Source: Calliopum simillimum
Taxonomy: Eukaryota > Arthropoda > Insecta > Diptera > Lauxaniidae
NCBI GenBank assembly: GCA_951812925.1
Contig: OX638368.1
Coordinates: 80,892,909-80,956,908 of the forward strand
Direction of reading: 5' to 3'
DNA: 64,000 bases
Shown here: in pieces, positions 11,970 to 23,000 of the stretch
Layout of the letters: every line of letters begins with the position of its first letter
Numbering within the stretch: the first letter of the stretch is position 1
Notes under the pieces: generated by a model
The model's input: the letters and a program-made list of their open reading frames with translations, nothing else
Told to the model about the DNA's origin: nothing
Database searches by the model: none
Made by a program: the position numbers and the translations under genes

Positions 11970-12587
11970 AAGTACGCCAAGGGACTACAACGACGAGCAC
12001 CATATTGGGGAGAACACTTAAGTGCATTAAATGTGCATATACCAGAAGCCGGTTATGGCAGTCGTACGCATACGATAACTGGATTAGATGACAACAATAA
12101 ATTGAATTTTCATGAGGAGACAATGGCTGGAGTGGATCCAGATGATAAGTGGACAACTACACATATTCAGGCCTGTTCCGTAATCCGCGTGGTTTCAATT
12201 ACTTTTTAGTTAGGCGGCTTTTTGATGAAAATGGTGAGTCACACGATAAAAAGTAAAGGATCTTTTTTGCGGAGAATTTCAGGTTCTATAAATAATATTC
12301 ATTTGTATTTATTAAAAAGTATCTGTTTCGGAAATATTCGATAAAGCCTAACTTCGATTTTTCCCATGTTTTTAAGAATGTTTCTTAAACGGTTACTTTT
12401 TCGTTAATGCAAGTCAATGTTATTTGTAGAACCTGTAATTTTCCACAAAAAAGATTCTAATACTTTTTATCGTGTGACTCACCATTTTCATCAAAAAGGC
12501 TCCTAAATGAAAAGTAATTGAAACCATACGGATTACGGAACAGGCCTGATTGAGAAGCAATACTTTGACGATTTAAATAAACTGTAA
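11970..12587 (+). pseudogene. C-terminal fragment of a TANGO2-like gene, split by a MITE
   Basis: One frame runs from about 11970 through the blocks PEAGYGSRTHTI and FHEETM to DDKWTTTHI at 12167. It is interrupted by a 381-bp MITE and resumes in the same frame as EKQYFDDLNKL with a TAA at 12585-12587. The PGYG-RT-TI ... F-E-(S/T)M ... W-T pattern matches the end of TANGO2 (NRDE family) proteins as I know them. Without the MITE the stretch has no stop, so the copy was intact here when the MITE landed. The upstream exons are absent. The family assignment is moderate. Confidence 0.55.
12168..12548. mobile_element. Foldback MITE (CAGGCCTG ends), 381 bp, 3-bp ATT duplication
   Basis: Near-perfect inverted arms of about 120 bp start CAGGCCTGTTCCGTAATCCG. 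The insertion is bounded by ATT on both sides (12165-12167, 12549-12551) and splits the TANGO2-like frame without changing phase after removal. A lone end of the same family lies at 15385-15450. Confidence 0.92.
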
Positions 12588-12872
12588 ATGTATAATTAAT
12601 CGTGTACAAAGACGAGTTCAACTTTTGTATGCAAAAATAAATGTATTCAGAAATTTTCTCAGGTCACTTACGGCCAGAAGTAATTTTAATACTTTTAATG
12701 TATTTAATGATCCAAATAAGTCTAATATTTTAAAAAAATATGCATCATTTAGTTTGCGTACTTCATTTTATACAGTAATTAATTTAACACGCCTTGCTTG
12801 CAAACTGTTTTTTTTTTACAAGCTTACAATAAAATATTGACTTTATATTTTAAAAAGAAACCCGCAATCATC

Positions 12873-14067
12873 TCATTTTTTAAAAGATTTTTGTATCTTG
12901 CTCTTCACACCTTTCAATGCTGCTTTGCGTGAAGATTTAACAGCGCTTTTAAACTCATGCGAAATCGCGTGACCTATATAGTAAATTAAAGAAGATTTTA
13001 TTATTAAAATTATGATTTTGAATTGTTTCAATTAATTTTACCGTTTATTTACGGAATTTCTACTCAATGGTATGTAAGCGTATGGATCTACTTTGCCTTT
13101 CTTTTTCATATCATCCTTTACCTTTTTCGATGAGTATTCACTACCTGTATATGCTGATTTGCCCGATTTAGCTGTATAACAGGTCGATGTATGCCCTTGC
13201 CACCGGCAGTATAACGCGAGGTAGAAGTTTTACCTGAGCGCATGCTTGTAGCATTGTTAGCTTTACGTTTACGATTTGAGGCGTTGAGTTTCACTTTATC
13301 TTAAATTATTGAGAAATTAAACTTTGCATTTGCGTTATTTATATTTAATATTCTAATCATTACTAGAATCCTCTTCCATGCCACGTTTGACTACTGGTTT
13401 TGTTTCCATAGCATCGTCACCATCATTATCATCGCTACTGCTATCTCCATCATCGCCGATTTGTATCCTTATTTTTCGATTTCGCAGTTGCATTTGTGCC
13501 GGATAAATCAGGACGATTTGCTGGTAATAAAATATTTGGAAAGTTATTATTTTAACTAAATTTCAAATGAGTATTTTCATACTAACGCACTTAAAACATT
13601 GCCAATCGATTTTATATCTGCCAAATCTACAACATCCTCTGGATCCTCGCGATTTTTTTTAGATTTCATTTTAGATTTATCCGCTGCAGCGTTATCATGC
13701 CATTCGGTAAATCAGAATCAGAGTCATCAAGAACATCATCAATACTAATGAAAAAATAAATTTTTTTAAAACCAATCAAACTCAATCAAAACAAAACCGT
13801 GTTTATATACATACGTCACACTCTTCCATTCCAAGGAACTCTTATCCTTTTCTTCGTTTAATTTTTTGCGTGTATCACGTCACATTTCTTTGCGTATTTT
13901 CTTAAGGCGACGATGTGTTCCTTCATCATCACCGGGTATAAATTCAATGAGCTCATCAGCAGTAAAACGTTTACAAAGTTTTTTCAGCAAATAACCAATT
14001 TGTATGCGACAACAACGTTTGGTATCTATCGCCATAGCTGACAGGGATTTCATTGGCATACGAAGAA
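12873..14067 (-). pseudogene. Rrp12: C-terminal part of RRP12 with introns retained, broken
   Basis: RRP12 is a ribosome-biogenesis protein with HEAT-like repeats. The minus strand shows, in order: GYLLKKLCKRFTADELIEF and RRLKKIRKE (14020-13870); an acidic exon (13744-13591) after a GTATGT...TCATTAG intron (13814-13745); a second acid-rich exon starting at 13520 after a TTACCAG acceptor; and the basic tail with GGKGIHRP and KKKGKVDPYAYIPLSR (about 13230-13080). The end is SSRKAALKG...KSFKK with TGA at 12873-12875. The PDPYAYIPL-type motif is diagnostic of RRP12 C-termini. A C-to-T change makes a stop after RKEM and there is at least one frameshift. Kept introns mean the copy arose from genomic DNA. 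It converges on the TANGO2-like fragment, tail to tail. Confidence 0.87.
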
Positions 14068-15014
14068 GCGAATGCGTTCAATTAAATTAAAATATAAATA
14101 AAACAAACACTTTTTACAGAAACACAATAACTTCTAAAGCCGACGAGCGAGCAATAGCAAAAAATAAATAAATTAAAACTACACAGAAATGTCAACATCA
14201 CACAAATGTCAACTTACAATCGATAACAAGTGCGAAGTCACAATTACCGATTAAAAAAACCCGATTAATAATCAATAAAAAACGGTGTCAAACGGCAACA
14301 ATATTTAGCCGCGGAGCTTACCACTTTAATTTAACGTGCATTAGTTTAGCGCTATTTGTTGTTGCTTTCCCATACATTTATCGTAAAGTGCTAAAGAAAG
14401 TCCAGATAGAATGCCGAAAAAAACGCACCTAATATTTGTCACAGAATCTTTTATAAATTGTAAACTCTTTACAAAATTATTATCACGCACTATGCCCTAG
14501 CTCTACACTTCACAGTTCTTAGCATAAACGCAAAAAATAGATCGCAAAAAAGGCAAACAAATCAAAACAAAAAAGCCGCAAAATTTCTCACATTGACGCC
14601 GCACTGTCGTCGACATTGCTCAAGGCACTCACAGTGACTTCAATAAAACACTCACAATAGCACTTTATAAAATATAATACTCACAAATTATTATTGTTTT
14701 ATGCATTTTGCAGAAATATAGTTAATATTTATAATTAACTAAAACATCGAATCGCACTTGCTCGCTCATTTTTTCTGACATCACAGCGCCAGTATACTTC
14801 CCCTTCTCTCTCTGCACGGCCACACAAGTAAGTGATGTTCTCTTCAGTACAACGGTCTTCTCATTAACAATTCCTCTCATGCCAAACTCACATATACATA
14901 TTTAATATTTGAAATTAAATATGACGCTACGCATACATCCGTAATAAAATTTCACAAAGTTCAACGATTTTTCTAGAATTTACTTCAAGAAATTTTGCAC
15001 TTCGCCAGAAAACA

Positions 15015-15046
<32 letters not shown>

Positions 15047-15063
15047 TCCGCTCGAATGACCAA
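14068..15063 (-). other. Unassigned DNA and leader of the LTR element
   Basis: No frame of note. The right end (15001-15063) has a T-run of about 24 bp and then CCGCTCGAATGACCAA directly against the LTR, which on the minus strand is the primer-binding-site position. The stretch 14100-14750 is of unknown origin. Confidence 0.35.
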
Positions 15064-15287
15064 TGTTTAAACCTTCGATAGGTCAGCGGAATAAAACACA
15101 ATAATTATTGTGGAAAAAGGAACTTTGTCCAAAAAAAACCACATTTATTCTCAGCACACAAAAAGTACAATAAAAATCACAACTTTTCACTACAATAGCT
15201 CAAATAATACTGATACATTATACAAATATGAAAATATATTTTGTTGATTCTCTGAGAAAAACTCGTATACAGGGTGTATACGATACA
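15064..15287 (-). repeat. LTR of BEL/Pao composite (5' LTR in element sense)
   Basis: 224 bp, two differences from 7048-7270. It is followed by the target duplication ATCAT at 15288-15292, after which the CCCGATC element resumes. Confidence 0.93.
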
Positions 15288-15384
15288 ATCATTTTGATAT
15301 ACATTTCTGATACAATGAAATTGACAAATTTTCTTGATCGGGTTGAACAGTCGTTGAATAGGCTTCACATCCACATCGAAAATA

Positions 15385-15450
15385 AAAAGTAATCAACAAG
15401 TTTTCGAAATTAATAGTAATTGAAACTACATGAATTACGGAACAGGCCGG
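15385..15450. repeat. Solo end of the CAGGCCTG MITE family
   Basis: The sequence AATTACGGAACAGGCC, with about 40 bp inside it, matches the terminal arm of the MITE at 12168-12548. No partner arm was found nearby. Confidence 0.6.
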
Positions 15451-15549
15451 ACTATAGAAATTCATTAAAACATTGGAATATTAATCGGAATTTATAAATC
15501 CATACACCTTTTCCGGGAATCCTTTAATTTACGATTTTATAGTTGTTTC

Positions 15550-16310
15550 CGTTACCTTTTTGGAGGAGATGATCCATTTACGATTGAAGTCAGACATGTC
15601 CTGGAATAACTTTCCTGTTTTCTTCAATTCCCTTTTTACGAGCGCTCAATATCTCTCCACAGGCCGGAGTTCTGAACAGTTGGGTGGGTTTGCCTCCTGT
15701 GGTACAAAATTTACATTATTATTTGCATACCACTCAAGGGCCTTTTTTCCATAGTGGCATGATGCTAAGTCGGCCCACAAATAAGTAGGCACTGTGTGCT
15801 GTTTTAGGACAAGCAAAAGCCGTTTTTGAAAACTTTCTTTAATATACATTTCTGTATTTATCGTTCCTGATGTTACAAATTCTTGGCTTTTTTTGTTTTT
15901 TTTTGTTTTGCTTTTTTGCCATAACTGCAAATGGCTTGCCACACAAGAAACATCTTAGACACTTTTATTTGCTTTTTTTTGTCCGGTAGTGTTCCTGAAT
16001 ATTACCTCGTCCATCAGCCACATTAAAATCTTGACCCGGAAGTTGTGAAAAGTCTTCCAGAACATAGGTTTCATCATCCATCACACAGCACGTAATTTTT
16101 TTTATAAAATTAGACCTACATTTTTTAGCTAGTTTTTTTGCTCGTTGTTTTGCTTCTACTTGAATTCTTTACCACATTGCGATCTGGAACTTTCTGAACT
16201 ATATAGGACTTCATACATAAATTGGAGCGTCAGGCGTATTTAACCATCTCTGTCTTTTTCATTTCCATACAATTTATAAGGAGCAAACCGAAACAGACGT
16301 TTAAATTACG
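15550..16310 (-). pseudogene. Tc1/mariner transposase relic, DD37E type
   Basis: The minus strand contains, in separate frames, the first catalytic block VMDDETYVLEDF (about 16085-16050) and then a 98-codon open stretch (15942-15646). This stretch includes the second catalytic Asp in WADLASCHYG and ends near the ELRPVERY glutamate. I count 37 residues between that Asp and the Glu, hence DD37E. Frameshifts and short A-run slips separate the blocks, and the N-terminal DNA-binding domain is not recognisable. No terminal repeats could be assigned. Confidence 0.75.
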
Positions 16311-16373
16311 CTGACGCTCGACTAAAGTCAACGTTCCCTTCAGTACGTTGAATAAGTCGCTTCATTTTTTTCA

Positions 16374-16840
16374 ACTGAATGCGACGCATTTAACGGAGAA
16401 GCTTGGCCCAATGAATACTTTGAAAACGGATTAAAACATCACAATTCTTTTTATAATATTAATTTAAAATTTTAATTTTGCACTTGTACAGCTCCACTAA
16501 TTTTTTATTCCAATTTTATTCAAAAAATAAAAGAGAACGACAAAGAAAAAAAAACAGCAAATTAAATTGAAAATAAATTTATTTTACGATTGTAAAATCA
16601 CACGACGTACGTCAAAAGTTGGGAGTTGGGCAACTTGTGTACGTTGCGTTAACGTTGACGTACTGATTGGATCGTCATGTGATTTCAAATTGCATTTGTT
16701 GTTTTGTTGTTTTGTTTTTTTTTTTTTTTTGCAAATGCAAAATTAAAATTTAAAATTATTTCATAAGCAAATATATTGAACAAAGTATTCATTGGGTCAG
16801 TCTTCTCCGTCAAATCCGTCGGTTATTTTAAAAAATCGAC
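16374..16840. mobile_element. Foldback/MITE-like inverted repeat, about 470 bp
   Basis: The outer arms match inversely: 16390-16430 (AACGGAGAAGCTTGGCCCAA, then TGAATACTTTG) and 16775-16815 (CAAAGTATTCATTGGGTCAG). The inner pair AATTTAAAATTTTAATTTTG (16461) and its complement (16735-16755), plus the ACGTAC-rich centre (16600-16670), continue the palindrome, so the whole unit can fold on itself. Non-coding. Confidence 0.7.
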
Positions 16841-17097
16841 GTGACGTATTCGACGTATTCTATGAACAAGCAGACAAGCAAAAGCAAATCGTTTGAGTGA
16901 GCGAGCTCATACGGAGCAATGGAGAATCAGATAGTTGCGCAACTATCCTGTCTGTGAACCATCCCTTACGTGTACAATTATTTATTGGTACAAAACTCCC
17001 TCTAACCGATAAAATCGTGTAAGCTGGCATCACTAAGTTGAACTTATGTTTATAAAATTTTTGAATAAACTGAGTTTTTTTAAGATAAAATTAAGCC

Positions 17098-20000
17098 ATG
17101 TTTTCTCGTGGATTCGCTGTAGGACGTGTTGCTCTTAATCACGTTGCAAGAAGAAACCGAAATGTGTTAAATCAGCAATCACAACGAACGAGCCATGTGT
17201 AAGGGTCTAGAACTGATGTTATATAATCGTTGCGAGTTTGATCAAAGAAAATTTTTTCCTCATCAGAGTTTCCTACCGTGTAGGTCCTCCTCCTCACTCC
17301 AAGGCTACAAGGATTGGTGCTGAATTGGTTGGCGCCGCGATGTGGTGGTGGGTCTTATGGCATCTGTGGCATGAATATGAACATATAACCGTACGTAACT
17401 TAAGTTTATTTAAGACTGCTTTTGGCAGTTTATCTCTTAGGGATTTTTTTTTATTTTTTTTTATTAATTAACAAAGTCCTCAGACGGATAAAATTCCGTG
17501 TATGAGAGGATGCATAAACTTAATAAACAAAGTTATAAAATTAAATAAATTAATTTTACATTTTTTCTACATTTGTAAATAGCAAGTTATTATCACATAT
17601 AATTTTATCACCTTAAATTTTTTAAATACAAATTTAATTTAATTTTGAAAGTATTAAAATTCCCGGTGGCGAACGGCACGACGATTCACCGATGACAAAT
17701 AGAGACAAAATTATATCATCGGTGACAAACGGAGACATTTGTTTGACTTCATGCATGAACTTTTAGAACAAATGTCCAAAAAATCACTGATGACTTATGC
17801 TGATAATTTCACTGAGTCGTCAGTGTGCTAGCGACACGTAGCAGACAATATCAGTACGATTCCCTCATGAATAAGTCACTTATGCATATACTTCCGAGTG
17901 AGTTGTAGAGGAAAATGTCATCGTATTTTCACAAATGATGTTGTCACAAACAAGTCAGCATAAATCCAGAAAAAATTGTTTTTTTTTTTTTGGTTTTGTC
18001 GTTGTTTTTATTTAAATTAATTAATTAATATATTTTAGTTTACATTAATTAAATAAACAATCTTTTAAAACATAACACTAACAACTCAACAAATACTTAT
18101 GAACAAATGAAAATAACTAAGTACATATTATTAAATATGTCATAATATCAAAGCTTAATTTTTTTGTGGGTGTTATTCTTGTAAAACTTGTGTCTTAGTC
18201 AAATTGAGCCTTGGTGAGATATTAGGTGCTAAAGGTCGAAAAAATCTGTTTTGTGCAAATATCTCACTAAGTGTTGTTTGTAAAAAAAATGTTGGTCCCC
18301 AACTTTATGATTAAAAAATTTCCTATAAAAAAATTATGAAGGTCGGTCGGACAGTTTTCTATAAAATTCAAAATTGTGAACCAAAATTTTGTTTTTAGAA
18401 ATAACTCTTGGCAAAAAACAAATTTTCTCGACTTTTACCACCCGATTTCTAACGAAAACACACCTCTCAAGATTTGACTATAACAAAAGTTCGTATCTTC
18501 TATTGGAAGAACACTCAAAAATTCAAATTCGATATTATCACGTAGGTCAGCCAGCCGTTGCCAATTATTCTATTAGATAATGTTATTAATGTTTTCATAG
18601 CGAAACAAACCGCATCAAACTTGAAAATACACTTATCCAAAAGCAAAATTCTCGGTGATATTCTTTATGGGTAGGTCGACGACAGAAATCTATTGAAAAG
18701 ATAAAATTGAGATTTAATAATAAATCTATTTAAAGCCTTCTCTTATGGACATATTAACTCACCTCAAAACGGTTAGTCTGGGTCGTGATTATTATTAAAT
18801 TAACAGTTATACTTAAAATATATCCTTTTAATTAAAATTAATCATATTTTTTAAGAGAACACAAAATGTTTTATTTATTTATTTCGATTCGCTTGACAAA
18901 CTGACAGCAAAAATAACAATCGGCTGTATCCATGACTTTTACTCTTTGATGGCGACATGTAACAGACAATGCCATGCAGCCATACACTTGTTATCGACTT
19001 CTAACAGACAATTTCACCAATTCGGAACATTTTAGAATTTCAGAGACATTTAAACGACATTGTCCGGCAAAGAACACTAACTTCCTGACATGCACATTAT
19101 GAATCATCGATGGAGAAATCATTTCGGAAAATTTCATTTAGAGAGCCTTATGTTCGTGTTATTTTCTCGATGAATCATCGATGACAATATCATAATGGAT
19201 GTTGTCGCTCAAAAACGCCACCGGGTTACTACAATTTTTTATATCTTCCGGTAGTCTATTAAAGAGCATTATAGCGCTATGCTTTAAGCTATGTAATTGC
19301 TTTGTTGTTCTGGCTTTAGGTACTTCGAGGTGATGTTTCTGACGCGTATTATGTTGATGTATTCCGTCCCTTTGTATGAGAATCGTTGAAGCTGTTTTTG
19401 ATTTTGTATATGTATTTGCATTTTTCTGCATAAATTAGCTGGTTGATATCCATTTGCTTTGTGTCTTTATATAACTCTCTTGTTGGAGTTAAAGAGTTTT
19501 TGTTGAATAGAATTTTTATAGATTTGTTCATTAATCTTCCAATCTGCTCGATTTGAAATTTGCTGCATTGGCTCCAACTGCATATGTTGTAACGTATTTT
19601 GGATAAAATATGGCCGGAATATATTAATTTTGCTGCATTTTTGTTAATTCTGCCGATTCTTTTAATCGCCATTATAATTGGTAAAATAGCGTGTTTCAAA
19701 CCTTTTATATGTTGTTCATAGTTAAGTTTTTCATCTATAACCATCCCCAGATATTTTGCAGATTCTACCCTTTGTACTTCAGTGTTGTTGATTTTCAAAT
19801 TTATATTTAAATTAATATTGTTTGTTCGAAGAACAAGGAAGTTCGTTTTTTGTATATTAATGCTGAGACCATTTCCGCATGCCCAATCATAGTAAATTTT
19901 CATATCATGATTCATATTTTCCTCCAACTCTCTTTTTGTTTTTGCTGTCGTAATAAAATTTGTGTCATCGGCGTAAATATTGTATGTTGATTTAAATTTG

Positions 20001-23000
20001 CATTTTATAATGTTAGTTATGTAGAGTAAATACAGCCTTGGTCCAAGTATCGAACCTTGTGGTACTCCAATTTTACATGAGAGCTCATCACTTATTTCAC
20101 CATTTAATTTAACTCTATGAGGTCTATTTTTCAAATAACTCTCCATCAATTTGTTTGATACTCCTCGGATGCCCATGTCATGCAATACAATTAATAATTT
20201 TTTATGTGCAACAAGATCAAATGCCTTAGACAAGTCTATAAATGTAGCCGCCACTAATTTTTTTTCATCTAGAGCATCATATATTTTTTCCATTGTAGCT
20301 GCTATTGCCGACTCTGTACCACTTTTTGCCAAAAAACCAAATTGATTGCGATCAAAGCCTATGGTAGAATTAATAAAAACTTCTATTCTGCTGTCGATTG
20401 CCTTCTCAAATACTTTGCTTAGAGCATTGAGCACAGAAATAGGTCTATAGTTTTCACAAATGTCTTTTTTCCCTTTTTTGTGGATCGGGCAAATAATAGC
20501 TTTTTTGAGACAATCCGGGAAAATACCAGTCAAAAAACTTTTATTTATTTCATCAACTAGAACACCGCCTATAGTTGGCAAAAGGAATTTTAAATCTTTT
20601 ATGGATATTCCATCATCTCCTTGCGCTGCATTACTATTGAGGTTTAATACTATTTTCACAATTTCGTTGTATGTTACAGGTTTTAAAAATATTGATTTTG
20701 CATTAATAACATTTTCTGTAATTGTGTTATTCGCATTTATGTTTTTAGCTAATTCAGCTCCGACTTCATTAAAGTATTTGTTTATATTATTTGCAGTAAT
20801 GTTGTTGCTTTCATGATTTTTATTAATATTTGTTGTCTCTTCTTTATTTTTCAATGTTGTGTTAATTACATTCCATAATTTTCTAGGATTATTGCCAGAT
20901 TTTTCAATTTGGTTATTTATGTGTTTCTGCTTGTTACTTTTAATTAAAATTTCAACTTCTTTTTTTAGCTTTTTATACTCCATCAGCAGATATTGGTTTT
21001 CCGGATTGGATTTCGCCTATTTGTACAACTTTTGTCTTAGCTTGAATTTTTTTTGAAGTTCTGTAGTGATCCAGTTGTTATTTCTACATCTGATTCGTTT
21101 GTAAGTTGTGGCTTTCTCCTTGGCAACTTGTAAAATATTTGTTAGTTTTTCAATGCTATTTGGTATAGATTTTGCAAATTCATTTTTTACTATTTTTTCC
21201 ATTTCAAAGTGATTAATCTTTTGTATAAATAGTGTTTTCATTGGTTCTTTATGAAGTTTAAGTGATGTTATTGTGGCTGTTGTATATTTATGATCTGTAA
21301 TGTCTGTATCATTTAGATGGAAGTTAATTTTATGTGTTTCATCAATATTGGAAATAATGTGATCAATTAAGGTACTCGTATTATTTGAAATTCTAGTGGG
21401 TTGAGCTTTATTAATGAGTATAAAACCATTTGTCTGTATTAGGTCAGTGTACTTAATAATTGTGTTTGATGGATCTAAAATATTAATGTTGACATCTGCA
21501 AAGAAAACGCAGTTTTCTCTGTCATTTAGTTCTTTTTCCATGAATTCCATGAAAATGTTTGAATTTTCGTTTGGAGCTTTATAAAAAGTACCAATTTGTA
21601 ATCGTTTATTTAAATTTGTAAATTCTATTAATGTGTAGTTATACTTTTCATTTTTCATTATTTCACTGAATGTTAAATGATCTTTTATGTAAATAACAGT
21701 TCCCCCTCCTCGTTTTTCCTTTCTGCAGTTATGAATAGCTGTGTAGTTAGGAATATTAAAAGAATTAGTTTCATTTTCATACAGCCATGTTTCAGTTACT
21801 ATTATAACATCAATGTTTTTGAGATTACTAACAAGTGTTTCTAACTCATATAGTTTATTGCGAATACTGCAAATGTTTATATAAAAAATATTAAAAATTG
21901 AGCTTGCGTTCATTTGATTAAATGTAGTTTATTCTGTCCTTCACTGCCTTGATTTTCGAGTTGTGAATAGTGCAATTATCAGAGCCTGCTTTATGATCAC
22001 ATGAGTATGCAGCTCCTTTTGTATTAGCTCTAATACAGTTAACACACTTAAAATTGGTTGTAATTTTACATGTTCTTGTATCATGTTTTTCTGCGCATAT
22101 TCCACACGCTTCTTCTCCTTCACATTTGTTACTTGAATGGTGATATTTTTGACATTTATAGCACCGTGTTAAAGATATATACTCTTTTATGTACTTTGAC
22201 CTATAATTCAACGTGACATACCTGTTTTCAATTTTGTTTAATGTTTTTCCAGAGACCTCTAAAATATAACTCCATAGGGATGTCTTTTTGTTCAAATATT
22301 TATGTTCTAATTTGAATGTATCTTCGTTGTCTATAAAATAATTAGTAGCCACTAGCTCTTCTACTATTTCATCTTGGCTATATTCTCTGTCTACGTTTGA
22401 GATCATTATTTTAGGTAGAATTGGTTTTGGTATCGAAATTCTATATCCAGATGTGAATTTCTCTTTAATTTCAGATTCTAACTTTTCCCTTTCTGTATCA
22501 TTTATTGTGGAAATCACTACGCCCCCTTGCTTTATATGTTTTATAGCAGAAATTTTGGCTTTAATTTGTTTTTCAGTTTCTTTACTTTCCTGGTTACTAT
22601 TTGTTGGGAGAATTATGATGCTACTTTGACTTTTTTGCTTACTGGGTTGTTGCTTCATGTTTGCTGCTAGCACATCGGCATATGTGACTGATTGTTGGGT
22701 GTTATTTTTTTCTAATTTGAGAATTGCTTCCTTCATTTCAGTAATATCAGCTTTAATACTATTATTGGCCTGCATTATTTCATTATTTGTTGCACTTATT
22801 TTCTCTATATTAGATTCACCCTTCAACCATTGCTTAAATTTTTTTTTGTCTGTATCGCAAATCCAAAAACATTTATTCCTTAGTGTTGCAATTGCATTAT
22901 AGTCTTCATCTGAGTAATTGATGCAGTCTATATGCCACCAAGATTGACATAGTCCTTCACATTTTATTCCTCTTGTTTCTACTTTTTTCTTACATTTTTT

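Larger units (their letters stand above)
7048..15287 (-). mobile_element. BEL/Pao-type LTR element with host-gene fragments inside, 8.24 kb
   Basis: Two near-identical LTRs (7048-7270 and 15064-15287) are flanked by the 5-bp duplication ATCAT (7043-7047 and 15288-15292). They sit exactly within the TGATATCATTTTGATA text of the CCCGATC element. The minus strand is sense: next to the right LTR lies a primer-binding-like TTGGTCATTCGAGCGG, and the pol fragments run integrase-last towards the left LTR. Pol is heavily decayed (about 9750 to 7290). The interior from about 10.9 to 14.3 kb is not retroviral but contains host gene fragments. The element cannot encode its own mobility. Either it moved in trans or the host DNA entered later. 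Confidence 0.85.
5621..15342 (-). mobile_element. CCCGATC element, copy A (GATATCA-repeat DNA element, interrupted)
   Basis: The right end is GATCGGG at 15336-15342. Reverse-complemented, it starts CCCGATCAAGAAAATTTG and matches the left end of copy B at 43418. The left part (5621-7047) matches copy B in reverse: the GTCAGTGACATAC segment at 5626, the core at 6300-6660, and runs of GATATCA/TGATATC words at 6170-6290 and 6700-7040. The left terminus is missing or too diverged to find. The element is split by a MITE (5696-6161) and by the LTR element at 7048-15287. It has no coding capacity of its own. Confidence 0.75.

Noticed and set aside
11738..12091. 117-codon plus-strand frame as a single gene
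   Set aside because: It joins the P32 C-terminus to an out-of-frame reading of the TANGO2-like fragment; the two families occupy different frames.
20460..20816. 118-codon plus-strand frame
   Set aside because: Antisense shadow of the reverse transcriptase of the non-LTR element.
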